64,000 nt of DNA from DASRFR01 sp035651455 (GTDB taxonomy: Bacteria; Acidobacteriota; Terriglobia; Terriglobales; Acidobacteriaceae). Shown here piece by piece: positions 9,462-18,530 of the stretch (its first letter is position 1; every line of letters starts with the position of its first letter). Below the pieces are notes generated by a model, which did not search any database, had not been told where the DNA came from, and was given only the letters and a program-made list of their open reading frames with translations. The translations under genes were made by a program, and so were the position numbers. The stretch lies in the NCBI GenBank assembly GCA_035651455.1, contig DASRFR010000047.1:372001-436000 (forward strand), in the 5' to 3' direction.

Positions 9462-9815
9462 GCCACTTGGTCGTAACCGTGCGGCGAGTCAACAGAAACG
9501 CCGCAGGCTGCCGATTCTTTTCCGCCGATGCCAACCATCGTTCGCGGTTGTCACACAACATAGTGCCGGATATCACTGACAGGCCCTGATCTCGCGCAGA
9601 AGATTCTCGCGTCCTTAGACTCCCAAAACTCCATCTGCTTCCTCGAAGCACTCCGCAGGCATAGTTCCTGCGGTGGTGGGATGCGGCTCTTGCCGCGACG
9701 ATGGGAGTCTAATGGCGCACAGCTAAACGAGAAGCGCTGGTTCGCCAACGCCCCGTCCCTGGGACGGGCCACGCTACCGTTTTCCGACCGAAATCCACAG
9801 AAGAGAGGTGCTCTC
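9462..9815. other. Non-coding interval with small hairpins
   Basis: About 350 bases without a convincing gene. A perfect 7-bp inverted repeat (CCGCAGG/CCTGCGG, 7-base spacer) lies near 9653-9673, and a short CGTCCC/GGGACG repeat lies near 9755-9767. Neither has a T-run, so neither is called a terminator. A good ribosome-binding site (AGAGAGG) at 9802-9808 serves the gene at 9816. Confidence 0.5.
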
Positions 9816-10139
9816 ATGTTTGCACGCTTCCTGGAGTTGAACATCAAGGTCGAGAAGAAGCTCGAATTGCTGAAGAAAATGAAAGAGGAGATTCGCCCCA
9901 TTCTCAAGAAACAGCCAGGCTACGTCGATATTCTTGCGCTCGAGAATGAGTTCGAGCCCAACAAACCATTTGTCGTCACCTTCTGGCACACCAAGGCCGA
10001 CATCGAGCGCTACGAGAAAGACACATTCCCCAAAGTCAAACAGATTTTGGAGCCATTCCTCTATGTTCCACCGGTCGTGAAGTTCTGCCATGTAGAGGAA
10101 ACGATTACAGAGAAATGGCTGGAGACTGTGGCTGCCTGA
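9816..10139 (+). CDS. Antibiotic-biosynthesis-monooxygenase-like (dimeric alpha/beta barrel) small protein
   Basis: 107 aa protein beginning MFARFLELNIKVEK with a later core QPGYVDILALENEFEPN and FVVTFWHTKADIERYEK. This pattern resembles ABM-domain dimeric alpha/beta barrel proteins, which include quinol monooxygenases and haem-degrading enzymes. The frame is open further upstream, but the ATG at 9816 has a good ribosome-binding site (AGAGAGG) at proper spacing. No catalytic assignment is possible from sequence alone. It appears to be monocistronic: a GC-rich terminator-like hairpin follows. Confidence 0.65.
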   Translation: MFARFLELNIKVEKKLELLKKMKEEIRPILKKQPGYVDILALENEFEPNKPFVVTFWHTKADIERYEKDTFPKVKQILEPFLYVPPVVKFCHVEETITEKWLETVAA

Positions 10140-10163
10140 TTCCCTGCCCGAGGCAGACCACCC

Positions 10164-10199
10164 GGCCCTGGCGGGTTCCCGATCCCCGCCGGGGCCTTT
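10164..10199 (+). terminator. Terminator-like GC-rich hairpin
   Basis: A 12-bp stem with one wobble pair (GGCCCTGGCGGG with CCCGCCGGGGCC, arms 10164-10175 and 10185-10196, 9-base loop) is followed only by TTT. It lies 25 bp after the stop of the gene at 9816. Since the next gene converges from the other strand, it may serve both directions. Confidence 0.45.
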
Positions 10200-10268
10200 C
10201 GAATTAGGCCTCAATGATGTTCACGGAAAAATTGAGGCATTCAGTTGTAGCGTTGCCAAGGCCCTTGC

Positions 10269-11741
10269 TTACGGGAGGACACGCGCATCGAAGACCCCGG
10301 TTTGCACCCGGCCGCTACGCTTCACTTGCACAAACAGGCGGTAGTCTCCTGGTTTAGGAAACGCGTACGGGAACGAAACCTCAGATGAGGCAGAAGACCC
10401 CGCCATCGACATGGCTGGATCCATGCTTTCGGAATTGCCACCGCTTGCCAGCGCCACCGCCGCCATGGATACGGAGCCTGCCGGATGTAAATGCACGAAC
10501 ACACTGCTGTCTGAACACAAGATCTCGGCATGGGCTGGCATGCCCATATATGGTTCAAGATCGCTCGCGGGTTTACCCGATGCGTCTTCGATTGAAAATT
10601 GAAGCTGCGCGAGTTGACCGCTTCTGATGTCCTGCGCCGGTTTGTGCCATGTCATGCGAAAGCCGTCTCCAAGCTCCGAGTGCAGCTGCGGCGTTCCGCT
10701 CAACGGCTTTGCCGAAATTTCCGAGTCATCGCCGCTGAGTGGTTGACCGGAGATCTGTGGCAGCGTGATTTCGCCGACTTGAGTTTCCGGGAATCCGGTG
10801 TGATGGACTATGTCGGCAAAAATTTTATAGGTCCCGGCGGGAACGGATGGCAATTGCTCAGCGAAAGCTCCAGCGTTGAGCTGCGTGGGATGAAGATGGA
10901 CAAACTGATCCATGGCTGGCGCCCGTACCAGGAACAGGTGCATGATGTGGCCGTGATCCGGTATGAGGTCGTCGAGTTTCAGTGGCTCGGACCAGCCCTC
11001 TGCGTTCGGATTCTGCAATGTCACCAGCAAGCGGTTACCATCCAGTTTGGCTTCAAGTCTGGGTAGCCTGTACACCGTTTTGGCGTTCCTGGCGGCTTCT
11101 GCTCCCCACCATGCATTGCCGAAATAAACCGCCGCTACAACCAGTGCGGCAGTGATCGCCATGACTACGTAGCCGTGGCGGTCCTGCGCTAGGACGGGCC
11201 GCTGCGCGGGCGGCAACTTCGCTTCCTTCGCCGCCACTCCGCAGATTGCGACGAGTCCGAAGGAAAGGAACAGACCCAGGGCGATGAGCAGTGCTCCCAA
11301 GGCTTTCTGCATGGGCAACGCAGATTGCGCCACGGCTGGGACTGGTACGGCCAGCTCGGCATTGCCTTGATCGCCCGTGATCTGCACGCGCACCTTCCAG
11401 GAGCCACGCAGCATAATCCAGAGCTTCCCGGTGAAGAAGTCCGGATCATGGCGATCGCGCTGCGCTACGTCAGGGACGGGGGCCAGATCGGCGCCAGGTC
11501 CGACAATCCGCATTGGCACGATCTTGATTTCCTGCACGCCGCTGGAGAGGCTCCGAACCTGGATTTGCGCTACTCCCGGGATTACCCGTGGCGGTTCGAC
11601 GGAAACCAGCAGGTGATAGGGGCCGGCATTGCCGTCAAAGTAGACATCGGGGCTGCCTACGTGAGCAAAACAAGTATGTCCCCACAGACCGAGAAGCAGC
11701 GCGATCAGGATTCGGCCCGCGCAGGAGGCGATCCGCTTCAC
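10269..11741 (-). CDS. Secreted/membrane protein with His-rich beta domains, possibly metal-related
   Basis: 490 aa. A signal segment (ILIALLLGLWGHTCFAHVG) is followed by a CopC-like or FixH-like beta domain (VSVEPPRVIPGVAQIQVRS), two hydrophobic helices (about residues 140-165 and 190-210), then two further beta domains carrying His-rich strings (DHGHIMHLFL, FVHLHPTQL, HAEILCSDSSVFVHLHP). The start is the GTG at 11741, whose GTGA overlaps the TGA of the upstream gene, implying coupled translation; the frame is open further upstream. The His pattern suggests copper or other metal binding, but no family was firmly recognised. It forms a pair with the multi-span protein before it and sits in the same direction as the histidine kinase and regulator upstream. 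Confidence 0.65.
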   Translation of the reverse strand: MKRIASCAGRILIALLLGLWGHTCFAHVGSPDVYFDGNAGPYHLLVSVEPPRVIPGVAQIQVRSLSSGVQEIKIVPMRIVGPGADLAPVPDVAQRDRHDPDFFTGKLWIMLRGSWKVRVQITGDQGNAELAVPVPAVAQSALPMQKALGALLIALGLFLSFGLVAICGVAAKEAKLPPAQRPVLAQDRHGYVVMAITAALVVAAVYFGNAWWGAEAARNAKTVYRLPRLEAKLDGNRLLVTLQNPNAEGWSEPLKLDDLIPDHGHIMHLFLVRAPAMDQFVHLHPTQLNAGAFAEQLPSVPAGTYKIFADIVHHTGFPETQVGEITLPQISGQPLSGDDSEISAKPLSGTPQLHSELGDGFRMTWHKPAQDIRSGQLAQLQFSIEDASGKPASDLEPYMGMPAHAEILCSDSSVFVHLHPAGSVSMAAVALASGGNSESMDPAMSMAGSSASSEVSFPYAFPKPGDYRLFVQVKRSGRVQTGVFDARVLP

Positions 11742-12928
11742 CGTCTCACCTGTCTGAGCCAGTTCCCCCAAACCATGCCGATCCGGAAACTCAGAATCGC
11801 GCTGAACAACCCCCATGCCATGGTGCGCCAGAACTGCGCACCAGATTTTTCAAAGTGCATGAACACGTTACGCACTTCGAAATCATCGGGAGGCTGGAAA
11901 TAACCGAAATAGTGCGTTCCAAAGAACCAGTTGCGCGAGTAATGCGTCATCAGGAAGTCAGCAAAAGGCCATTGCACGGCGACGAGCACGACGAGAAAAA
12001 TCAGTCCGGCCAGCGCGGCTTGCAGCCAGGGCTGCCAACGGTCGAATTCTGGCCAGAGCAAGTCGAGAACAAAGGCTGGCACGATCAGCAGAAGCGGAAA
12101 ATAAAGCGGCACCATGTGTGTGACATGCTGATACACGGGACCAAGCTTCGGCTGCGCCGGAAACAAGGGCAGAATCCAGAGCATGAGCAGGTTAAAGCCC
12201 ATGTACATGCCGGCAATCGCGGTCATTGCCCACCGATGTCGAGAGGCGCGGGCCAGGCTCGTCATGGCGAAGGGCAACCCAAGGCACACGGCCAGGTAGA
12301 AGACCGCGCTGTGCATAAGAACCCGGCTCTCGTATTCGAGCTTCAGGATCAGATCGAGAATGACAATTACGCTGCCCAGGTACAGCATTACCCATTGCAG
12401 CTTCTCGTGCGCCACTCCCTCGGCGCGATTCATATGCGCGGCAACCAGCAGCACACTTCCCCAGACAATGGCGGTCACGCCGAGCGCAAGCAGCACATGC
12501 GGGGGGCTAAGGATCTCAACATCCAAGCCGTAGGCGTTGTGCCACCAATTGTCGAATGGCGCCGAAGTGATCATCGCCACTCCGCCCCAGGCAATCACGA
12601 ACGCGCCGACTGGCCCGCGAAAGCCCCAGAGTGTGACCGAAGCGTCCCGTAAACTCGAATTGCGCCCGAAAGTGGTCGAAAAGATGAGGTAAGCCGCACC
12701 GCAACCCCCGAGGACCGCACAGAATTGGATCAACAGATGAGCCGGCGTCCAGAAGGTGTCGCGGCCGATGGTCTGGTGCCAGGAAATATCCCAATAAAGA
12801 CCGACGATGACCGCTGTCCCGGCAATAACCGCGGTCCACGCATACCACGGTACGCTCTGGTTGCGCACCGCGATCGCTTCTACGATGTCGGATTGCTCCG
12901 CAGGTGCTGGAATCGCGGTATTCGCCAT
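11738..12928 (-). CDS. Multi-span membrane protein rich in Trp and His
   Basis: 396 aa with about ten hydrophobic helices. Conserved-looking polar clusters are found at helix ends: YWDISWHQTIGRDTFWTP, SAPFDNWWHNAYG, SPPHVLLALG, HMNRAEGVAHE and THMVPLYFPLL. Such His/Trp placement near the membrane surface suggests haem or metal coordination or quinone binding, but no named family was recognised. The ATG at 12928 is chosen over an ATG-less extension to 12964, because the protein then begins MANTAIPAP. Its stop overlaps the next gene's GTG start, so the two products probably act together. The response regulator gene lies 142 bp upstream. Confidence 0.65.
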   Translation of the reverse strand: MANTAIPAPAEQSDIVEAIAVRNQSVPWYAWTAVIAGTAVIVGLYWDISWHQTIGRDTFWTPAHLLIQFCAVLGGCGAAYLIFSTTFGRNSSLRDASVTLWGFRGPVGAFVIAWGGVAMITSAPFDNWWHNAYGLDVEILSPPHVLLALGVTAIVWGSVLLVAAHMNRAEGVAHEKLQWVMLYLGSVIVILDLILKLEYESRVLMHSAVFYLAVCLGLPFAMTSLARASRHRWAMTAIAGMYMGFNLLMLWILPLFPAQPKLGPVYQHVTHMVPLYFPLLLIVPAFVLDLLWPEFDRWQPWLQAALAGLIFLVVLVAVQWPFADFLMTHYSRNWFFGTHYFGYFQPPDDFEVRNVFMHFEKSGAQFWRTMAWGLFSAILSFRIGMVWGNWLRQVRR

Positions 12929-13070
12929 GGAACGCCCCAACTTCGAGACGTTACCACCAGCCAATTGAAGCGGTCAATTTGCGCGTGCCACGCGTGTCGA
13001 CCAATTTGCTCTGACAGCTTTTATGCGCAGAGGCCCCTTAGACTCGGTGCGTCGTTTTTCAAAGGACGAA

Positions 13071-14477
13071 CTAGTCCGGCACACCTCTGATTCCATATTT
13101 GTTGAGCTTGTACGCCAAGGCACTGCGGGAGAGACCCATGCGGCGGGCCGCCTCGGCCTGGGCCCCTCCGGTGGTAGACAGAGTGCGCACAATCAGTTCT
13201 TTCTCCGTCTTCTCGAGATATTCCGTCAAGTCGAAGGGAATTGCAGGCAGATGGGTTCCGTGCGACGGCGTGGCGCGGTTGCCATTCGTTGGGGGACCGG
13301 CATGCGCCTCTGTGCCGATTGCGACGGGAAAGTGCTCCGGGCCAATCTCATTTTGTCCGGAAAGAATGTATGCCCGCTCGATCAGGTTTCGCAACTCGCG
13401 CACGTTACCGGGAAAATCATATTGCTCAAGATTGGTCAGCGCCTCGCGAGTAAACGACCGCTGGCGCATTTTCAAGTCGGTTGCCACCTGCCGCGAAAAG
13501 AATTCGCAGAATCCGGCGATGTCGTCACGGCGCTCGCGTAGCGGGGGCAGATGAATGGGAACGACGGCAAGGCGGTAATACAAATCCTGGCGGAACGTGC
13601 CTTCGGCTACACGTTTCTGCAGGTCGCGGTGAGTCGCCACGAGCACCCGCACGTCCACGGTTCGGGGCTTGGTGGATCCTACGCGCACCAGTTGGCCGTC
13701 GGTGAGAATGCGCAACAGCTTCGCCTGTCCCGCTAACGACATCTCTCCCGCTTCGTCCAGAAACAGGGTGCCTTCGTGGGCGGCCTCAAACAATCCCTGC
13801 CGGCTTCGATCGGCGCCGGTGAAAGCGCCCTTCTCGTGCCCGAATAATTCGCTTTCCAGCAAGGTTTCGGTAAACGCCGCGCAATTCACGGCAACAAACG
13901 GCTTGTTGGCTCGGGGACTATTCTTATGGATTGCCCGCGCGACCAGTTCCTTTCCCGTACCAGTTTCGCCGGTAATCAAGACCGTGGCATTGGTCTGGGC
14001 GACGCGCGCGATCCTTTCGCGAACGCTCAAAATAGAGGCGGATTGCCCGAATATGTCGAACGTGCCTTCGAGCCGGACCACGGTTCCTTTAAGAAATTCG
14101 TTTTCGCGGCGTAAGCGAGTGCGCTCGCAGCCCCTCCCAACAGCGGCTCGCACCACTTCCGGTTGAAACGGCTTGGTAAGAAAATCAAACGCGCCATGCC
14201 GCATGCTCTCGACGGCCAGGTCGACCGTCGCCACGGCGGTCAGAAAAATCACCGATACCGCGGCATCCGCCTCCAGGGCGGCAGACAGAATCTCCAGCCC
14301 TTCGCCGTCCGGCATCTTCTGGTCGGTGAGAATCACGTCGTAGTCGTTGGCGAGAAGTGCCCGGCGGGCCTCCTCAAGGTCGCCAGCTTCCCAGATTTCG
14401 TGTTGGTCCTGGCGCAGGTTCGAGGCCAGGATTCGCCGCATGTGCGGCTCATCATCGACGATCAGGATTTTACCCAT
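13071..14477 (-). CDS. Sigma-54-dependent response regulator (NtrC family)
   Basis: 468 aa in three parts. The N-terminal receiver shows ILIVDDE (D8, D9) and phospho-acceptor D52 in DVILTDQKMP. The central AAA+ domain has the Walker A motif GETGTGKE, the sigma-54 contact loop GAFTGA, a Walker B region GTLFLDEAGEM and the LPPLRERRDDI signature. The C-terminus is a Fis-type HTH (QAEAARRMGLSRSALAYKL). It activates sigma-54 promoters when phosphorylated. The start ATG (14477) lies 8 bases inside the end of the upstream kinase gene, so the pair is coupled. Targets are unknown; the divergent cytochrome genes and the downstream membrane pair are the nearest candidates. Confidence 0.94.
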   Translation of the reverse strand: MGKILIVDDEPHMRRILASNLRQDQHEIWEAGDLEEARRALLANDYDVILTDQKMPDGEGLEILSAALEADAAVSVIFLTAVATVDLAVESMRHGAFDFLTKPFQPEVVRAAVGRGCERTRLRRENEFLKGTVVRLEGTFDIFGQSASILSVRERIARVAQTNATVLITGETGTGKELVARAIHKNSPRANKPFVAVNCAAFTETLLESELFGHEKGAFTGADRSRQGLFEAAHEGTLFLDEAGEMSLAGQAKLLRILTDGQLVRVGSTKPRTVDVRVLVATHRDLQKRVAEGTFRQDLYYRLAVVPIHLPPLRERRDDIAGFCEFFSRQVATDLKMRQRSFTREALTNLEQYDFPGNVRELRNLIERAYILSGQNEIGPEHFPVAIGTEAHAGPPTNGNRATPSHGTHLPAIPFDLTEYLEKTEKELIVRTLSTTGGAQAEAARRMGLSRSALAYKLNKYGIRGVPD

Positions 14478-15885
14478 GTGCTTGCATATTCCTTGTTCGC
14501 CCCGCTCCATCTGCGGCAGGCAGTGTCATGGAAAAGCAAATTCGCTCGGGGCTGTTCTCGGCCAGAGTCAACTCGCCGCCCTGGGCTCGTGCGATGTTGC
14601 GCGCGATCGCCAAGCCGAGTCCCGTGCCTTTCAGCCGGGTAGTGAAGAAGGGTTCGAAAATGCGCGTGAGGTCGTTGCCCGCTATGGGTATGCCGTGGTT
14701 CTCGACATTCACCCGGACTTGATGGCCATCGTCTCCGTACGCTGCGAGCAGCACCATGCGGCCCGGTGGCGAGGCATCGATAGCGTTCATAACCAGGTTG
14801 AGTAAGGCTTGCTGCACCTGGGCTGGATCCACCTCGGCCACCAGCGAAGGGGATGAAGATACTTCGATCTGAACCTGCTTCTGTCCGGCATGAGCCCGGC
14901 AAAGGCTAGCTACGTACGCGAGTGTGTCGGCAATCGATGTGGAGACGCGCTGCGGCTTACGTGGACGGGCGTAACTGAGCAGGTCGTCGGTGAGCTTTTC
15001 CAGGCGCGCGGCTTCGCGCGTGGCAATGGCTCGCATATCTTCTCGCTCGACTTCGCTGAGACCGACATGCGCAGCCGTGGCCAGCGAGCTGGAAATCATC
15101 GCGACCGGGTTGCGGATTTCGTGAGCGATCGCACTGGATAATCGTCCCACCGCGGCCAGTGTCTCCTCCTGTAAAAGTTTTTCTCGCGTACGCTCGAGTT
15201 CAAGCACGTTGTTTGCCAGATGGAATTCCTTCTGATGAAGATGGTTCACCAGGATCCAGACCACGAACCCAACGATGGCAAACATGAGTGAATTGACCCC
15301 AGCTTCGAGAAACTCCGAACCGTCTGGGGGTGGGTGATTCCGAAAGTAGCGCCATACCCAGAAAAAATTGAGGAAGTTCGCCGCGAGCATGACACTGCTG
15401 AGCGACAGCAGCGGAAAACGAAAGGCCGCTTGCAGCACCGGCACAATCATAAGTACGAAATAAGGGCTATCTTCGTGATCTGTAAGCTCCGACAGTAACG
15501 CCGCCAATGCCAGGTTCACGGTAATTGAGCCCCACGTCAGCAGGTAGACTTGCCGCGCACTCAACCGGCGCGGATAGCGATGTACCCACAAGAGTTCCGC
15601 GCTGCCCAGCAACAGCCCCCCGCACAACACTGCGATCAGACTTCGAGAGGGAGTGCCCCAGAAAGAAGTCAGTGACGTGTGCAGCCCAAGCAAAAGAGCA
15701 AGCAAGAGGAGATTGAGAGCAATAAATATCGATTCCTGCGAGCGAAACGAGCCGAGGTCAGCGGAAGCAGAATATGTGGTTGTGTACAGTTTCTTGAGCA
15801 CGTCGGAATCCGACAGTACCGATACGTTTAGTTTAGTCCCAAGTTGTGTAATTGAAGATGAAGAGTATGTTATCTGTACTCTCAC
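14470..15885 (-). CDS. Membrane histidine kinase
   Basis: Up to 471 aa. The N-terminal half has about six hydrophobic helices (residues about 52-220) with almost no extracytoplasmic domain, suggesting a sensor within the membrane. A short coiled linker (NNVLELERTREKLLQEE) leads to the HisKA box with the phospho-His in AIAHEIRNP. HATPase motifs follow: NLVMNAIDA (N box), IFEPFFTTRLKGTGLGL (F and G boxes). It is the cognate kinase of the overlapping regulator. The true start may lie 60-100 bases inside the annotated end, as the first ~30 residues look unconserved and AT-rich. The 220-bp space to the cytochrome gene on the other strand carries the divergent promoters. Confidence 0.9.
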   Translation of the reverse strand: MRVQITYSSSSITQLGTKLNVSVLSDSDVLKKLYTTTYSASADLGSFRSQESIFIALNLLLLALLLGLHTSLTSFWGTPSRSLIAVLCGGLLLGSAELLWVHRYPRRLSARQVYLLTWGSITVNLALAALLSELTDHEDSPYFVLMIVPVLQAAFRFPLLSLSSVMLAANFLNFFWVWRYFRNHPPPDGSEFLEAGVNSLMFAIVGFVVWILVNHLHQKEFHLANNVLELERTREKLLQEETLAAVGRLSSAIAHEIRNPVAMISSSLATAAHVGLSEVEREDMRAIATREAARLEKLTDDLLSYARPRKPQRVSTSIADTLAYVASLCRAHAGQKQVQIEVSSSPSLVAEVDPAQVQQALLNLVMNAIDASPPGRMVLLAAYGDDGHQVRVNVENHGIPIAGNDLTRIFEPFFTTRLKGTGLGLAIARNIARAQGGELTLAENSPERICFSMTLPAADGAGRTRNMQAHG

Positions 15886-16157
15886 GGATGCCGCGTCAGA
15901 CGGGAAAAGTTGCTAAGTAACTTCAGGAAGAGGCATCGACGAAAAGTTTCAAAATGGGAATACGGACAATCTTGCATTGCACTTTCGGCGTCTTCCCGCA
16001 TCCAACTGCATACTTATATTCTCGTCAGAATACACTTACCAAGGTGTCGAAGAGCACAGGTTGCGAGAACTCCGCAACACAGTCTTAGTCTGATTGTCTT
16101 TTTAGCGTGAGATTAGTCTGCGTACGCGACAGCGGTTTTTGTGAACTCGAGTTTGAC
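15886..16157. promoter_or_regulatory. Divergent intergenic region between kinase and multihaem cytochrome
   Basis: AT-richer than its flanks. A 6-bp inverted repeat (GTTGCG/CGCAAC, 7-base spacer) lies at 16060-16078, about 80 bases before the cytochrome start, and could be an operator or a leader hairpin. No convincing GG-N10-GC sigma-54 promoter element was found by eye on the plus strand, and no GEMM-type c-di-GMP riboswitch core was seen. Confidence 0.3.
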
Positions 16158-18122
16158 ATGCCTCGGCCTAAAGCCACCGGACGCAGAATTGCAATGAGCT
16201 TCGCCATGACGCTCCGACTTTTGAGCTTCAGCACCTGCATATTGATGCTGTCCGCCGCCTGGGCGCAGATCTCGCCCGGGCCTCTGTCGCGCGCGCATCA
16301 ATCGCTTGAAGGTGCCACTCAATGTACGACGTGTCACAAGTTCGGCGGTGAGGCGGAGCTGAAATGCCAGAGCTGCCATGCCGAAATCGCCACGCGGGTG
16401 GCCAGCCATCACGGATTGCATGCCACTTATCACTTGTCGTCCGGCTCAAGTCTTGAGTGCGCCCGCTGTCACTCCGAGCACAACGGGTTGGATTTTCCCC
16501 TTATTAAGTGGACTCCTTCGACTTTCGATCACAATCAGGCCGGCTATCCTCTGCAAGGAAAACACGCTGGATTGGCGTGCAAGACGTGCCATACGGCGGA
16601 ACATGTTTCAAAAACTGAACGCCCCACCATTAAGTACAAAGATTTGAACAAGACTTACCTCGGGCTTTCGACTGCATGCGCGAGCTGCCATAAAGATGAG
16701 CACCAAGGCCGGCTAGGGCAGAACTGCCTGCAATGCCATAACTTCAATGATTGGAAAGGCGTGGCAACCCAGTTCGATCACTCGAAAACGCGCTATCCAC
16801 TGACTGGATTGCACGCCCAGGTCGCTTGCCAGAAGTGCCACACGCCCGGACCGGACAATAAGCCTCGCTACCAGGGACTGCCGTTTGGGAAATGTTCCGA
16901 TTGTCACGCCGATCCCCACCGTGGCAGCTTCAGTCAGCAGAGCTGCCAGTCCTGTCACAACACCAGCGGCTGGAAGCGGGTCTCCCAGACCGGGTTGACC
17001 GAGAACTTCGATCACGGCAAGACCAAATACCCGCTGCTGGGGAGGCACCAGTCAGTAGAGTGCGTCGCCTGCCACAAAGGAGGCGACTTTAAGAAGGCCT
17101 TGGCATTTCAGAAATGCATGGACTGTCACGCCGACGAGCACGGGGGACAGTTCGTGAAGCGCGCCGACGCTGGGGAGTGTGCGTCCTGCCATTCGGTCGA
17201 TGGATTTAAGCCCGCAAAGTTTGGCGTCACGGAACATGCCGCCACGGCGTATCCCTTGGAAGGCAAGCACGCGACCTTGCAATGTGCGCAGTGTCATATC
17301 CCCAAAGGAAAGGACACGCTGTACAAGATCAAGTTTGCCCAGTGTCTCTATTGTCACAAGGATGAGCACCAGGGACAATTCGCCAAGGCGCCATATCTCA
17401 ACCATTGCGAACACTGCCACACCCTGAATGGCTATCGCCCCTCGACCTTTACCTTGGCAAAGCACAAGGACGCGCGTTTTGTCCTGACTGGAGGCCATGT
17501 CGCGGTTCCCTGTGGCGATTGTCACAAAGAGAGCACCAGGTTCCAGCCGAAGCCCACCGCGCTTTATCAGTATGACGATCTCTCATGCACCGCGTGCCAC
17601 GAGGATCCACATCGCGGCCAATTTAAGGAGCGCATGCAAATAGTCTCTCAGGCTGGCGCAAAGGCTGGATGTGAAGCCTGTCACGTGACCAGCTCATGGA
17701 GGGACGTTTCCAGGTTCGACCACGCAAAGACCAGTTTCCCGCTGATCGGGACTCATAGGGCGGTGGCATGCATTGACTGCCATAAGCCGGCAAATCTCGG
17801 CACCAAGCTGGTGAATGCGGATTTCAACAGTACTCCGCTGAAATGCGAAGAGTGTCACGCCGATCCGCACGCCGCCCAGTTTGCGCAGGCTGGCGTCACC
17901 GCATGCGCTGATTGCCACAACAGCAACAAGTGGAAGCCATCGCTTTTCGACCACGACCGTCGCACGCCATTTCCGCTGCAGGGCGTCCACCGCGACGTGC
18001 GCTGTGAGGGATGCCATAAAGAGCTGCGATCGGTGTCAGGCAAATCCGTTCTCTTCTATAAGCCTACGCCGAAGGAGTGCGCAGCCTGCCACGGACCGGA
18101 ACAGTTGAACAGAACTCGTTAA
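16158..18122 (+). CDS. Secreted multihaem c-type cytochrome with 23 CXXCH motifs
   Basis: About 654 aa with an N-terminal signal sequence (TLRLLSFSTCILMLSAAWAQ), so exported to the periplasm or beyond. I count 23 CXXCH haem-attachment sites, from CTTCH near the N-terminus to CAACH near the C-terminus. Many lie in repeating blocks of the type FDH...YPLxGxHxxVxCxxCH and CxxCHxDxHxGQF, which suggests repeated two- or three-haem modules. A GTG at 16107 and an ATG at 16194 are alternative starts. It lies 408 bp upstream of the 31-haem cytochrome gene and may be transcribed separately. Likely role: electron transfer in the cell envelope; partner and direction are not shown by sequence. Confidence 0.93.
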   Translation: MPRPKATGRRIAMSFAMTLRLLSFSTCILMLSAAWAQISPGPLSRAHQSLEGATQCTTCHKFGGEAELKCQSCHAEIATRVASHHGLHATYHLSSGSSLECARCHSEHNGLDFPLIKWTPSTFDHNQAGYPLQGKHAGLACKTCHTAEHVSKTERPTIKYKDLNKTYLGLSTACASCHKDEHQGRLGQNCLQCHNFNDWKGVATQFDHSKTRYPLTGLHAQVACQKCHTPGPDNKPRYQGLPFGKCSDCHADPHRGSFSQQSCQSCHNTSGWKRVSQTGLTENFDHGKTKYPLLGRHQSVECVACHKGGDFKKALAFQKCMDCHADEHGGQFVKRADAGECASCHSVDGFKPAKFGVTEHAATAYPLEGKHATLQCAQCHIPKGKDTLYKIKFAQCLYCHKDEHQGQFAKAPYLNHCEHCHTLNGYRPSTFTLAKHKDARFVLTGGHVAVPCGDCHKESTRFQPKPTALYQYDDLSCTACHEDPHRGQFKERMQIVSQAGAKAGCEACHVTSSWRDVSRFDHAKTSFPLIGTHRAVACIDCHKPANLGTKLVNADFNSTPLKCEECHADPHAAQFAQAGVTACADCHNSNKWKPSLFDHDRRTPFPLQGVHRDVRCEGCHKELRSVSGKSVLFYKPTPKECAACHGPEQLNRTR

Positions 18123-18530
18123 CCACGCCTCCGCCGCTGCAAGCGTTCCCTATACGCATCGATTAAGGTCAATGCACTTGCGGCAGGTTAACTGGAAACT
18201 AACTCCTGACAGTTTTTTGGACGCGTTCAGTTTCTTAGACTTACACATAAGTGCACGTAAAAACTGCGAGTAGCGGCGAAGAACTTTCCCATTCGGGGAC
18301 GCCCTAACAACATGTCAAAACTCTGTACCGTTGCGGAGTTAGCGCGATGAATACCGCACTTGGGTAACTTTCTTGGTGTGTGCAACCAATCTATTCTCAG
18401 TGGGCGTCGAATTGCTTAATCGTCTTACAAGCTTTTGCCCTTCGTTGCATTGATAATTTTGCTTCCGCAGTCAAATTTCTTTTCGTACTCATTTTTAGTT
18501 GCAGTCTTGTGCTTTTAATCCCGTTCGCGC
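18123..18530. other. Non-coding gap between the two multihaem cytochrome genes
   Basis: 408 bases with no credible gene. A weak, bulged inverted repeat (AGGTTA with TAACTCCT) followed by a T6 run near 18186-18220 could terminate the 23-haem gene transcript. The rest is AT-rich and probably carries the promoter and leader of the downstream operon. I compared it by eye with the GEMM-type c-di-GMP riboswitch consensus and saw no match. Confidence 0.4.

Noticed and set aside
11588..12652. 354-residue plus-strand open frame
   Set aside because: Overlaps two well-supported minus-strand membrane protein genes; composition is unlike a real protein.
15886..16157. Sigma-54 -24/-12 promoter for the 23-haem gene
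   Set aside because: Candidate GG and GC pairs do not have the required 10-base spacing.
18180..18380. Possible GEMM-type c-di-GMP riboswitch before the 31-haem gene
   Set aside because: Conserved core bases of the riboswitch were not found by eye.
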